Source of the DNA: Microvelia longipes
Taxonomy: Eukaryota; Arthropoda; Insecta; Hemiptera; Veliidae
NCBI GenBank assembly: GCA_018340805.1
Contig: JACMZG010001914.1
Span: forward strand, 28,725,506 to 28,789,505
DNA length: 64,000 bases
Direction of reading: 5' to 3'
In this document: positions 12,169 to 24,290 of the stretch, piece after piece
Numbering within the stretch: the stretch's first letter is position 1
Layout of the letters: the number at the start of each line of letters is the position of its first letter
Translations under genes and position numbers: made by a program
The notes under the pieces: model-generated
Databases searched by the model: none
Seen by the model: only the letters and a program-made list of their open reading frames with translations
What the model was told of the DNA's origin: nothing

Positions 12169-12858
12169 GGCCCTTAAAAATGAACTTTTTAATTTTCTTT
12201 GCTCCCAACCCCTAATTTTGTTCGAATACATGAAAAAAAATTCCATAAAAAATTTTAGCCCGATTGGAGGTGATTAACAGGTGCCGCCGGGCCTTTGAAG
12301 TTTTACAGGTGTCAAAATTCGTCAAAATTGTGATTTTCGTGACAAATTTTTTTCTGTTATTTTTACATTATTTTATAAGTAAAAACAATGCTTAATCCAC
12401 TAGTTAGACACTATGAACTTATCATTATGACCTGAAATCATCTTAGTTTGTACTTAATCTGACATTTAATGGTGGACATATATAATTTTTTTGAAAAATA
12501 TTTTAAAAAACATTTTTTTTTTCTCTACACTGCGAAGTATAACTCATATAATATGTTTTTTGTTATCAATTCATTGGCATATTATGTTCTTGTATACTGT
12601 TTTCTATTAATTTAGGACCAATAATTGGTTATTTATACCAAAATTAGCAGATCTAATGTGAAACATACAAACACTGTCATCCTATCTCGCAGTGTGAAGC
12701 TAAGTAATGAGTATAATAGTCCAATTCAGTTTCAAGAATTTTTATTTTTTTTTGGTTTAAATATATATTTTTTTTAACAAGCCATTATTGTGACATTTGA
12801 AACTTTGTGTGTTACCCCCCCCCCCTCCCCACCCTTTGCTTGACCTTTCCCCTCTCCC
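12165..12858 (+). repeat. left terminal inverted repeat
   Basis: Matches the reverse complement of 14672-15372 almost base for base. Landmarks are GCTCCCAACCCCTAATTTTG, AGGTGATTAACAGGTGCCGC, ATGGTGGACATATATAAT, CCTATCTCGCAG and an inner C-run (12818-12828) facing a G-run in the other arm. Differences are mostly homopolymer length changes and a few substitutions. The outermost 60 bases have diverged most. Confidence 0.85.
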
Positions 12859-13213
12859 TATTATGAAATATAAAATTTATACAATTTTCACAAAAAATGA
12901 ATAGAATAAAGAAAGGCAAGATAGGTTATTACTTTGAATAGAGTTATTAGTAATTGACACAAACTTGTTTACCAAAATACTTTCAGGTAAAATAAACCTA
13001 GTGTCCACTTAAGGATTAAAGATGAGTTAAGGAAAATACCATGCAAGATGGAAGTGATTTAAGCAGGGGTACTATGAATGAATCATTTTAATCCCTTTGA
13101 CTTACTTAAAAATAGTTCCAGTCTTAGATCAAACAACAAACTGTTACCATGAAATATTGTAATTTCTTTTTTAAATCAAGTGCTTGGTTTAAGTTGTTTG
13201 TTTAAGTTATAAA

Positions 13214-14580
13214 ATGACAAGTGAAAGAGTTCTTCGTTCTAACCATTGTTGTTGTCTTCAGAAAAATTCTTCTAAAACGACTGAGTTTGCTATCAGTAGT
13301 TGTTTTGCTTTTACAGACAGGCTGGATGATTTATTTGATATTGCCCATAGTGACGCCGAAAATCAAATAAAAATCCAGGAGGACATAGAGTTTTTGCGGA
13401 TGCAAAGAATGAAGGGGCGACCTGGTGTTATGCTGGGATTTGACAATATTTACACAGGGCAGAATAGAGAACAGCAGAGCGGAAGGAGGAAGAGGTCCGT
13501 TGAAGAACTCGATGCTTGGAGGATATTGATCGATCTAGTTTGTTTGCGGAATTGCTACCAAGCACCAGAAGCAGTAGTAGCACAGAAAATAGTGAGGGCG
13601 TTTCAGATGAGCTTGTTTCTGATGCAATTTTTCCTTCGTCGTTGGGTTTTTTGAGGAACTGTTGATTTTTTTAATGATCGCCTAGCACCAACGTTAGATA
13701 GGTGCAAAGTTAGGGACAGAGATGCTGTTCATGTATTAGTTACCACAGCAGAAGCGTTAGGCCATGATGCAAAGGACTTGATAATTAACAGAAAGTCAAT
13801 AAGCTGTAAACGATCCCAGTTAAGGATTCTTAGATACAAGGAAATGTTAAAAACCTTCAGTATTGATAGAAATCAGTGTGCTGTTGTGCATTGGGATGGG
13901 AAGCTTCATCCTAATATTACAAAAGACAATAAGATAGAGAGGTTGGCAGTTCTTATTTCATATGGCGTAAAATACAAGTTGATAGGAGTTTCCGAGCATA
14001 CCACAAGCGATTCAGTCCAAGCGAATTCAGTCCAATCGAAATATTAAGAGCCTCTTAGAAAAGGATTTTCTATACCTGCCTTGTAGGCACCACATATTTG
14101 AAATGGTGTTAAAGGGTGTATTCAATGAATTGGTGGGACCGACTTTTGGGCCAGATGTTCCACTGTTTTCTAGGTTCAGAAACTCATGGGGTCAGATAGA
14201 CCCAAAAAAATAGTCTTCTGGTATTGAAGGAGAATGTCCTAAAAGTTTAAGAAGAGATATGCTCGACTTCTTCGTAAAAAGTTTAAAAGAAAAACAATTA
14301 AGAGAAGATTACAGGGAGCTAATGGAGCTAGCAGTGATTTTTCTAGGATAGACCCCGCCTCGTGGAGTGTCATTTAGAAAGCCAGGTGCTATTAGCCATA
14401 CAAGATGGAAGTCGAAGGCGATCTATTCTTTAAAATTTTATTTATTTAGAAGTGAGTTCAAGTTGTCTACCAAAGAAAAATCTTCGATGAGAGAATTTAA
14501 CATTTTTCTTATTAAGAGCGTGGTATGGTGACACAAGTGCGAGTAAGGCCCCAATGTCTGACTTGCACTTTATTCAATCA
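13214..14580 (+). pseudogene. decayed transposase-like gene of the 3.2-kb transposon
   Basis: One reading frame runs from ATG at 13214 to TAA at 14045, broken only by TGA at 13652-13654. After it, the frame shifts by one and continues from about 14043 with stops at 14210 (TAG), near 14351 (TAG) and about 14525 (TGA). Recognisable blocks in order are FAFTDRLDDLFDIAH and KIQEDIEFLRMQRMKGRPG near residues 31-75, LDRCKVRDRDAVHVL after the TGA, VVHWDGK and LIGVSEHTTSDSVQANSV before the TAA, then LPCRHHIFEMV, DYRELMELAVIFLG and GVSFRKPGAISHTRWK in the shifted frame. Block order matches an uncharacterised transposase-like family that I recognise but cannot name. The jump from QANSVQS to LLEKDFLYLPCRHH suggests a deletion. 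The catalytic residues of this family are not known to me. Confidence 0.75.
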
Positions 14581-14671
14581 TTAGTCAATAACGAGGCTAT
14601 AGATTTAAAACTTTGCAACGCTGTACTAAAAAAAAAATATTAACCATTTGTTAAAGGTTAATAAATTTGGT

Positions 14672-15372
14672 AAGGGAAGGGGGGGGGGGGGATCAAGCAA
14701 AGAGGGGTAAACACACAAAGTTTCAAATGTCACAATAATGGCTTGTTTGAAAATATATTTTAAACCAAAAAAAAAAAATAAAAATTCTTGAAACTGAATT
14801 GGACTATTATACTCATTACTTAGCTTTCACCTACTGCGAGATAGGATGACAGTGTTTTGTATGTTTCACATTAGATCTGCTAATTTTGGTATAAATAACC
14901 AATTATTGGTCTTAAATTATAGAAAACAGTATACAAGAACATAATATGCCAATGAATTGATAACAAAAAAACATATTATATAAGTTATACTTCGCAGTGT
15001 AGAGAAAAAAAAATGTTTTTTAAAAATTTTTTCAGAAAAATTATATATGTCCACCATTAAATGTCAGATTAAGTACAAACTAAGATGATTTCAGGTCATA
15101 ATGATAAGTTCATAGTGAACTAGTGGATTAAGCATTGTTTTTACTTATAAAAATAATGTAAAAATAACAGAAAAAATTTGTCACGAAATCACAATTTTGA
15201 CGAATTTTTGACACCTGTAAAACTTCAAAGGCCCGGCGGCACCTGTTAATCACCTCCAATCGGGCTAAAATTTTTATGGATTTTTTTTTCATGTATTCGA
15301 ACAAAATTAGGGGTTGGGAGCACAACATTTCTAACATTTTTTTTTCGCCCCTATAGCTAAGGGCCACCCTAA
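14672..15372 (-). repeat. right terminal inverted repeat
   Basis: Inverted partner of the left arm. It begins at an inner G-run (14681-14692) and ends TAAGGGCCACCCT against (TA)n. About 30 bases next to the outer end differ from the left arm, and smaller indels are scattered through it. High identity over 700 bp implies recent amplification or gene conversion between the arms, while the coding part between them is already dead. Confidence 0.85.
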
Positions 15373-15888
15373 TATATATATATATATTATCATGTGTGTC
15401 ATGTTATGTATAATTTCATAAAAATTTTCCGATTCTCTGTTATTCCTTTTTAATTGCTTATCTTACCTTTGCACTATTAACAATTAACATCATCTTTTTA
15501 CATTTTTTTCCTCTCACCTGTATTCCATTATTCTTAATGCTAACTTGTACACATCAATATGTACAAATTTATGTAATGGGTCATAAGTCTATAAAATGTA
15601 TGGTATGTATTTAATTAATTGAAAATACTCTTCAGGTAGATTTATTTTTTATAATTTTGTTTTATGTTAATAAAATTATTGTATTCTAGTTGTTATTAAA
15701 TAATTATTTATTCTTAATTATATATTTTACTAATGTTTAGTAAATAATTATTTAATATCTTTTAACTAAAATTTTATAGTTACCTATCGGTGGCAACACT
15801 AATAGGTAATATTAATAATTAAATCCCTTGTGTTATTCTAATAACACAATTAGACATTCTGCAGTATAAATGTGAAAAATTGTAAAAT

Positions 15889-15957
15889 ATGAGGACGAGC
15901 GAAGCGAGCCCCGATGCGGCGAGGAAAAGTTCCGTGGTCGCCTTACCCGATTTTTAT
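15889..15957 (+). repeat. 5S-like family, 3' end fragment
   Basis: Contains GAGGACGAGCGAAGCGAG, then GCGAGGAAAAGTTCCGTGG and a variant of the CTTACCCGATTTTT end. Only the tail of the family is present. It is followed directly by a (CA)n/(TA)n microsatellite. Confidence 0.6.
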
Positions 15958-15965
15958 ATACATTA

Positions 15966-15968
15966 TAT

Positions 15969-16049
<81 letters not shown>

Positions 16050-16066
16050 GTGTGTGTGTATGTGCC
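15966..16066. repeat. (CA)n-(TA)n-(TG)n microsatellite
   Basis: CA repeats at about 15969-15986, TA repeats to about 16047, then TG-rich sequence. It starts where a 5S-like family fragment ends, as in several SINE-to-microsatellite transitions. Confidence 0.9.
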
Positions 16067-17488
16067 GTTTGTGTTAAGTTAAATTTAGTATACTTGACGC
16101 CACTAACTTATTTTTTATAAGAAAAATGAAAATAAAATAAATTATTGGAATTTATTTAGTTTTTGTGACTGTAGTGTTTATTGATGAAATACGTATGTTT
16201 GGTATTATTTTATGGTAATTCAAAGTACTTAAACCAATAATTATAACCAACCAAATAACCAACCAACCAACCCTGTTTTCTGTTAACAAAAATGATAAAA
16301 TTCAGTATTTTAAAAATGTTATTTATTAAAATTTAAAAAATGAAGTTATTGATTTACAAATTTTATAAGATAAAAGAATACATTTTTATATTCAATTTCT
16401 TACTTCTATTTTTTTATTTTAATTTGTTCAAATATAAATAAATTCAGTCATACATATTATATTTAGGCATAAAAATGACTTAATATCTTGCTTTCTCTTA
16501 TTGATTATTTAGCTGTACGGGATACAGCTGTTTCTATCTTCATCTCTTTTTGACTCTGTCTCTCTTTCTCTCTTGTTCTAGTTGAGGTCATGAGCTTGCG
16601 CTCTTCCAGTGTTCAATCTTTCAGACAAAAGTAAAGCACCATTTATAATTTATATGTCAGTTTGAATGTTACTTGTATTTTTAAGTTTTCTTCAATTATT
16701 ATACCCTCTATAAACAAAAGTAATGTACCATTTTTCTTGTATTACTGATGTTTGATGTTACTCTTATTTTTTTCGTTTTCAACAATTATCCCCTCTTATT
16801 TCTTTACTGTGTTATATTCTTTACCTCTTCATTCCCCCTCCTTATTTTCTAACCTTTTTTCTATACTTTGTTCTTTTTTATTTCAAGTTCCCTTTCATTC
16901 GCTTTCAGAGCGCCGTTGAGTTCACATGGGCCTGTGATACTTTGGGTTCCTTTCACATTACCAAAGTTGAAAAAATACGTAAATAGAAACTTATAATGAA
17001 AATATTAGAAATATATTTAGAATTACGATTTAAATTATAACAACCCTTTCTTATAATTTATTACTTGTAAGGACATAGAAATAAGTTAGAGTAGTTTAAA
17101 AATAGACAAAAGTTGTTAACTTAAATTTAGAACTCCAAACATTATGCTCTAAAAACAGGATTAATCCTTAAAATTTAAAAACACTACTTTCAGCTTTTTA
17201 TTTTTCTCGTTAGGCGTTTTAGGCCAAAGTTGATAGAACTTGATTATTTTATGAATTAAAATTAATGTCTAAGTTTTATAATTGAGATTTAACTTATTTG
17301 TTAAAAGTAATGAGTGCTACGATATTTCATTTATCTGTGTAGGCATTTTCAGGCACAAACCAAAATCTTATTTACTACAAACCTAAAAAAGAAGATGCAA
17401 GTTTATCAAAACTTTGAAAACTAGAAGAAAATTACTGCTCGGGTTATTATTTTTTCTCCTGTTATTCGCTGTGAAAGAATTCAAATAG

Positions 17489-18025
17489 GAAAAATCTGGG
17501 TACTGGGTACCTCGGAACTTTACCACATCCTACTTCAGACTCGCTTCGCTCGTCCTTAGTTACTAAAACATTCGTTTTAATTCCAGCTTCACCTATCTAG
17601 GCAAAGACCTCGCTCGATCTTGCTTAACTATTATGATCCTACAAAAATCGTAATATTTTCTGCCGTGTTAAAATGAAACTTAGCATACCTATTTATTGCT
17701 TTAAGGGATACACTTAAGCCAAGTTCACCTAATTTTTTTAAGAAACATGTAATTCGATAAAATTGAACTAATGCTAATAATTAGATGAAACTTGGCTCAT
17801 TTGTTGGTCCTATACATGAATACATGCGTTCTCTAATAATCAAAACCATTTTTACCGCGTTTAATGATCGTTCGAAACTCTTTCTAAATAATTAACGCCA
17901 GTTATTGTCGTTTTAAAAAAAATATTTTCCAGATAGCTTAACTTGGCCTAAATATTAAAATTTGCACCGAATTATAACTTTCTAGCATAAATACACTGTG
18001 ACTGGGAGCTACAGTAAACTAAGTA
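17489..18025 (-). mobile_element. 5S-like family copy whose 5' part abuts the 73-bp satellite
   Basis: On the minus strand, reading from the right, this copy carries the interior block (GAGCTCC-like, TTGAAACTTGG-like motifs), then a 5S-like block at about 17590-17640 (ATAGTTAAGCAAGATCGAGC), then the GGACGAGCGAAGCGAGT tail (17530-17550), and ends at the GGTACCCAGTACCCAG-like terminus at 17490. The family's 5' third is missing. Where it should be (from about 18026) the 73-bp satellite begins. The 2.6-kb tandem duplication starts inside this copy at 17751. Confidence 0.65.
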
Positions 18026-20120
18026 AGAAGTCTAACTTTTATTCTTGCTTCAAGTTACAATTAATACTTTATAATGATCCAACTGCTATTTCAAATACAG
18101 TCCCCCACCTTTCATTCTTGATACAAGTCACAATTAATACTTTATAATGATCCAATTGCTATTTCAAATACAGTCCCCCACCTTTCATTCTTAATACAAG
18201 TCACGATTAATACTTCATAATGATCCAACTGCTATTTCAAATACAGGCCCCCAACTTTCATTCTTGATACAAGTCACAATTAATACTTTATAATGATCCA
18301 ATTGCTATTTCAAATACAGTCCCCCACCTTTCATTCTTAATACAAGTCACAATTAATACTTCATAATGATCCAACTGCTATTTCAAATACAGTCCCCCAA
18401 CTTTCATTCTTGATACAAGTCACAATTAATACTTTATAATGATCCAACTGCTATTTCAAATACAGTCCCCCCACTTTCATTCTTTATACAAGTCACAATT
18501 AATACTTTATAATGATCCAACTGCTATTTCAAATACAGTCCCCCAACCTTTCATTCTTGATACAGTCACAATTAATACTTTATAATGACCAATTGCTATT
18601 TCAAATACAGTCCCCACCTTTCATTCTTAATACAAGTCACAATTAATACTTTCATAATGATCCAACTGCTATTTCAAATACAGTCCCCACCCATTCTTGA
18701 TACAAGTCACAATTAATACTTTCATGATCCCTGCTATTTCAATACAGTTCATTCTTATACAAGTCACAATTAATACTTTATAATGATCCAACTGCCTATT
18801 TCAAATACAGTCCCACCTTTCATTCTTAATACAAGTCCAATTATACATAATGATCCAACTGCTATTTCAAATACAGTCCCCCACAATACTCACAATTAAT
18901 ACTTTATAATGATCCAACTGCTATTTTAAATACAGTCCCCCAACTTTCATTCTTAATACAAGTCACAATTAATACTTCATAATGATCCAACATCCAACTG
19001 CTATTTCAAATACAGTCCCCAATTTCATTCTTAATACAGTCTAAATTAATACTTTATAATGATCCAACTGCTTTCAATAAACTTTCATTTTGATACAAGT
19101 CACAATTATACTTATAATGATCCAACTGCTATTTCAATACAGTCCCCCAACTTTCATTCTTAATACAAGTCTAAATTAATACTTTATAATGAATTCCAAC
19201 TGCTATTTCAAATACAGTCCCCAAACTTTCATTTTGATACAAGTTAAATTAATACTTTATAAGATCCAACTGCTATTTCAAATACAGTCCCCCTTTCATT
19301 CTTGATACAAGTCACAATTAATACTTTTATAATGATCCAACTGCTATTTCAAATACAGTCCCCACTTTCATTCTTGATACAAGTCACAATTAATACTTTA
19401 TAATGATCCAACTGCTATTTCAAATACATTACCCCACCTTTCCATTCTTAAATACAAGTCACAATTAATACTTTATAATGATCCAACTGCTATTTCAAAT
19501 ACAGTCCCCCACCTTTCATTCTTGATACAAGTCACAATTAATACTTTATAATGATCCAATTGCTATTTCAAATACAGTCCCCCCACATTCTTGATACAAG
19601 TCACAATTAATACAAATGATCCAACTGCTATTTCAAATACATCCCCACCTTTCATTCTTAATACAAGTCACAATTAATACTTTATAATGATCCAACTGCT
19701 ATTTCAAATACAGTCCCCCAACTTTCATTCTTATACAAGTTAAATTATACTTTATAATGATCCAACTGCTATTTCAAATACAGTCCCCCAACTTTCATTC
19801 TTGATACAAGTCACAATTAATACTTCATAATGATCCAACTGCTATTTCAAATACAGTCCCCCAACTTTCATTCTTAATACAAGTCTAAATTAATACTTTT
19901 ATAATGATCCAACTGCTATTTCAAATACAGTCCCCCAACTTCATTCTTGATACAAGTCACAATTAATACTTCATAATGATCAACTGCTATTTCAAATATA
20001 GTCCCCAACTTTCATTCTTAATACAAGTCTAAAATTAATACTTTATAATGATCCAACTGCTATTTCAAATACAGTCCCCCCAACTTTTATTCTTGATACA
20101 AGTCACAATTAATACTTTGT
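18026..20120. repeat. 73-bp satellite array, duplicate copy 1
   Basis: About 28 units of a 73-bp monomer with landmarks TTTCATTCTTGATACAAG, TAATACTTTATAATGATCC, AACTGCTATTTCAAATACAG and a C run. Two variants (CTTGATAC with CTTTATAATG, and CTTAATAC with CTTCATAATG) often alternate, so the true period is partly 146 bp. Units between about 18540 and 19300 are full of single-base deletions, unlike the clean units either side. No long open frame or spacer-like unique sequence exists, so this is not a CRISPR. Confidence 0.9.
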
Positions 20121-20639
20121 TTTAAATTATTAAATTCTTATGAGATTCCAATAGTTTTTGAATTCTTTTGCCTCGTCTAATACTTCCAACAGTAATAACT
20201 ATTTATTTTTAAAGAGCTCTATTAAAAATGAACTCTAAATTAGAAATATAAAAGTAATCTAGATTTTTTATGTTAGTTTTTAAGTCTTTACAACAGATAT
20301 ATTAATGTTTGTTGTAAAGACTAATAAAGTAACATAAAATTCGATAAAATTGAACTAATGCTAATAATTAGATGAAACTTGGCTCATTTGTTGGTCCTAT
20401 ACATGAATACATGCGTTCTCTAATAATCAAAACCATTTTTACCGCGTTTAATGATCGTTCGAAACTCTTTCTAATAATTAACGCCAGTTATTGTCGTTTT
20501 AAAAAAAAATATTTTCCAGATAGCTAACTTGGCCTAAATATTAAAATTTGCACCGAATTATAACTTTCTAGCATAAATACACTGTGACTGGGAGCTACAG
20601 TACTAAGTAGAAGTCTAACTTTTATTCTTGCTTCAAGTT

Positions 20640-22735
20640 ACAATTAATACTAATGATCCAACTGCTATTTCAAATACAGTCCCCCACCTTTCATTCTTGA
20701 TACAAGTCACTACTTTATAATGATCCAATTGCTATTCAAATACGTTCCCCCACCTTTCATTCTTAATACAAGTCACGATTAATACTTCATAATGATCCAA
20801 CCTGCTATTTCAAATACAGCCCACTTTCATTCTTGATACAAGTCACAATTAAATACTTTATAATGATCCAATTGCTATTTCAATACAGTCCCCCACTTCA
20901 TTCTTAATACAAGTCACAATTAATACTTCATAATGATCCAACTGCTATTTCAATACAGCCCCACCTTTCATTCTTGAGTCACAATTAATACTTATAATGA
21001 TCCAACTGCTTTTCAAATACAGTCCCCCCACTTTCATTCTTTATACAAGTCACAATTAATACTTTATAATGATCAACTGCTATTTCAAATACAGTCCCCC
21101 AACTTTCATTCTTGATACAAGTCACAATTAATACTTTATAATGATCCAATTGCTATTTCAAATACAGTCCCCCACCTTTCATTCTTAATACAAGTCACAA
21201 TTAATACTTCATAATGATCCAACTGCTATTTCAAATACAGTCCCCCACCTTTCATTCTTGATACAAGTCACAATTAATACTTTATATGATCCAACTGCTA
21301 TTTCAAATACAGTCCCCCCACTTTTCATTCTTTTACAAGTCACAATTAATACTTTATAATGATCCAACTGCTATTTTCAAATACAGTCCCCCATTCATTC
21401 TTAATACAAGTCACAATTAATACTTCATAATGATATCCAACTGCTATTTCAAATACAGTCCCCAACTTTCATTCTTAATACAAGTCAATTAATACTTTAT
21501 AATATCCAACTGCTATTTTAAATACAGTCCCCCACTTTCATTCTTGATACAAGTCACAATTAATACTTATAATGATCCAACATCCAACTGCTATTTCAAA
21601 TACAGTCCCCAACTTTCATTCTTAATACAAGTCTAAATTAATACTTTATAATGATCCAACTGCTATTTCAAATAAGTCCCAACTTTCATTCTTGATAACA
21701 AGTCACAATTAATACTTTATAATGATCCAACTGCTATTTCAAATACAGTCCCCAACTTTCATTCTTAATACAAGTCTAAATTAATACTTTATAATGATCC
21801 AACCTGCTATTTCAAATACAGTCCCCCACCTTTCATTCTTGATACAAGTCACAATTAATATTTATAATGATCCAACTGCTATTTCAAATACAGTCCCCAA
21901 CTTTCATTCTTGATACAAGTCACAATTAATACTTTATAATGATCCAACTGCTATTCAAATACATTCCCCACCTTTCATTCTTAATACAAGTCACAATTAA
22001 TACTTTATAATGATCCAACTGCTATTTCAAATACAGTCCCCCAACTTTCATTCTTAACACAAGTCACAATTAATACTTTATAATGATCCAACTGCTATTT
22101 CAAATACAGTCCCCCACCTTTCATTCTTGATACAAGTCACAATTAATACTTTATAATGATCCAACTGCTATTTCAAATACAGTCCCCCAACTTTCATTCT
22201 TGATACAAGTCACAATTAATACTTTATAATGATCCAACTGCTATTTCAAATACAGTCCCCCACCTTTCATTCTTAATACAAGTCACAATTAATACTTTAT
22301 AATGATCCAACTGCTATTTCAAATACAGTCCCCCAACTTTCATTCTTAATACAAGTCTAAATTAATACTTTATAATGATCCAACTGCTATTTCAAATACA
22401 GTCCCCCAACTTTCATTCTTGATACAAGTCACAATTAATACTTCATAATGATCCAACTGCTATTTCAAATACAGTCCCCCAACTTTCATTCTTAATACAA
22501 GTCTAAATTAATACTTTATAATGATCCAACTGCTATTTCAAATACAGTCCCCCAACTTTCATTCTTGATACAAGTCACAATTAATACTTCATAATGATCC
22601 AACTGCTATTTCAAAATAGTCCCCAACTTTCATTCTTAATACAAGTCTAAATTAATACTTTATAATGATCCAACTGCTATTTCAAATACAGTCCCCCAAC
22701 TTTTATTCTTGATACAAGTCACAATTAATACTTTG
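20640..22735. repeat. 73-bp satellite array, duplicate copy 2
   Basis: Same monomer and same A/B variants as the first array, about 28-29 units. Indel-rich units cluster at about 20640-21560 and the remainder (21960-22720) is very regular. A variant with AAGTCTAAATTAATAC replaces AAGTCACAATTAATAC in units near the right end of both arrays, which confirms that the two arrays are copies of one array. Confidence 0.9.
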
Positions 22736-22825
22736 TTTTAAATTATTAAATTCTTATGAGATTCCAATAGTTTTTGAATTCTTTTGCCTCGTCTAATACT
22801 TCCAACAGTAATAACTATTTATTTT

Positions 22826-23012
22826 TAAAGAGCTCTATTAAAAATTGAACTCTAAATTAGAAAATATAAAAGTAATCTAGATTTTTTATGTTAGTTTTTA
22901 AGTCTTTACAACAGATATATTAATGTTTGTTGTAAAGACTAATAAAGTAACATAAAATATCTTTATTACTTTTTTATTTTCTAATTTAGAATTTTATTTT
23001 TAATGAAGCTAT
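22826..23012. repeat. ~190-bp imperfect palindrome at duplication end
   Basis: The left side (AGCTCTATTAAAAATTGAAC, CTAAATTAGAAAAT, AGTCTTTACAACA) is matched in reverse complement on the right (TGTTGTAAAGACT, ATTTTCTAATTTAG, TTAATGAAGCT). The first duplicate (about 20215-20337) has the left arm and loop but only the first part of the right arm. The duplication breakpoint therefore falls within the right arm of this hairpin. Confidence 0.7.
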
Positions 23013-24039
23013 TTAAAAATCATATTTTAGTCGTGTCTATCTCCATTTGCACAATTATTATTCGCTGATCATTTAATATTAAGATAAAATGCAGATTAGA
23101 GGGGAGTGAGAGTTGAGGCGAAGGTTTAACTAGCTTGAACCTTTAAGAGGGCAAAGGGAATCAATAAATTTAGAAGTGGGAGAGATAGATAGAGGTAAAA
23201 ACTGTTGCGTCTAGAGCCACCTATTTCAACATGAGAATATAAAATATACTACAATGTAAAGAATATATACAATGTCGTATGGTAAATAAACTAGAATATA
23301 GAGTATATACAATACTATATTATAAATCATGTAAAATATTCTGTAGTAAATAAACAACAATGAATCGTTATGAAATATTGTTTAGTAAATATACTAACAT
23401 TTATGCCCCATAGAATTTACTTTTATTTGTTTTTTATAATCTATTTATTGAATAATTTTAAATGAAACTATAGTGAACTTAAAAATCAACCATACGATTC
23501 AATTTAAATATAATGTGAAGCAATTATCTTGTACAGGAAATATATTAAAATGTTAAGTTTATATACTTGTGAATTATCTTGTACAGTAAATATACTAAAA
23601 TGTTAAGTTTATATACTTGTGAATTATTACTAGATGTTACATACACTAAAGAATATAGTTAAAAGCGAATCCTTTTAAATATATTAATTAAGTTAATCAT
23701 AAATTTACCACACTTTTGATTATATAATTATTATATATTTATACCATATGTCTAGTTAATTTTATTTGCTTAGTATTATTACATAGTTTTATGTATATAT
23801 ATGTATTTATATATGTGTTTTTATATTTATAAATGGTTAGCAAAGCCTGATTATTTGTTAATGATTGTAAATTATCTGTACGATAAGACATTTTTAATAA
23901 ACCTAGTGTATTGTGTTTTAGTCTAATCATTAGCATGAAGGTGTTTAAAATTTCGATGTATCAAGTGTTGACTCAACAAGCTGTTAATCATGGAACAAGG
24001 TTCCCCTACCTATTGCCGTTAAAGCAACCATGTTTACAA

Positions 24040-24290
24040 AAAAAATAGGGTACGGGGTACCTCTTAACTTTTTCTCATCACATCGAATTCGCTATGCTTA
24101 TCCTTTCTTTTTGGTCTCGCTTCGCTCGTCCTCAGAATATATACGTCGTTTAATTAATGCTATAAAACATTATCGGACTCGCTTCGCTCGTCCTCAATTA
24201 GTAAGTACATCCGTTTCATTCCCAACAGTCACCCATCCAGGCACTGAACAAGCTCAATGCTACTTAACTTTTATGATCTTAACTTTTAAA
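24040..24290 (-). mobile_element. 5S-like family, 3' half
   Basis: Minus-strand copy carrying the best-preserved 5S-like block (24222-24282), two copies of the GGACGAGCGAAGCGAG tail module (about 24114-24134 and 24175-24196), and the terminal GGTACCCCGTACCC-type end at 24045. The 5' half is absent. Confidence 0.65.
24222..24282 (-). promoter_or_regulatory. 5S rRNA-like internal control region (RNA polymerase III type)
   Basis: On the minus strand this reads GATCATAAAAGTTAAGTAGC, ATTGAGC, TTGTTCAGTGCCTGGATGGG, TGACTGTTGGGAATG. It aligns without gaps to the part of animal 5S rRNA that holds the A box, intermediate element and C box (AGTTAAGC..C, GGTCAGT, GATGGGTGACCGC, GGGAA). It is not a 5S gene: the 5' 40 or so and 3' 20 bases of 5S rRNA are missing and the flanks belong to the repeat family. 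Confidence 0.65.

Larger units (their letters stand above)
12165..15372 (+). mobile_element. 3.2-kb DNA transposon with ~700-bp terminal inverted repeats
   Basis: Both ends start AGGGTGGCCCTTA, reading inward, and are inverted copies for about 700 bp. Between them lies a decayed transposase-like gene on the plus strand (13214-14580). The element sits in (TA)n DNA. Many stop codons and an apparent deletion in the gene mean this copy is not autonomous. The coding family is one I associate with arthropod and cnidarian genomes, but I cannot assign a named superfamily from memory with confidence. The unusually long arms make it foldback-like. Confidence 0.8.
17751..22958. repeat. 2,587-bp tandem segmental duplication
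   Basis: The sequence starting AATTCGATAAAATTGAAC at 17751 restarts at 20338, and both copies continue through the same satellite and the same 3' flank (ATTCTTATGAGATTCCAATAG). Copy 1 stops and copy 2 starts after AACATAAAAT, with three bases (AAT) shared by the two breakpoints. Flank differences between copies are mostly one-base indels. This is either a very recent duplication by slippage or microhomology, or an assembly artefact in a repeat-rich region. Confidence 0.8.

Noticed and set aside
12004..12246. Open frame across the (TA)n tract
   Set aside because: It encodes mostly an alternating I-Y run produced by the microsatellite. The same applies to frames at 15889-16077, 59038-59238 and 63549-63783.
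15128..15367. 79-codon minus-strand frame
   Set aside because: It lies wholly within the right inverted repeat of the transposon and has no motif.
18026..22735. Long regular array as a CRISPR
   Set aside because: Units are contiguous 73-bp monomers with no unique spacers, in a clearly eukaryotic context.
24222..24282. Functional 5S rRNA gene
   Set aside because: Only the middle of 5S rRNA is present and the same flanks recur in other repeat copies, so it is part of a repeat.
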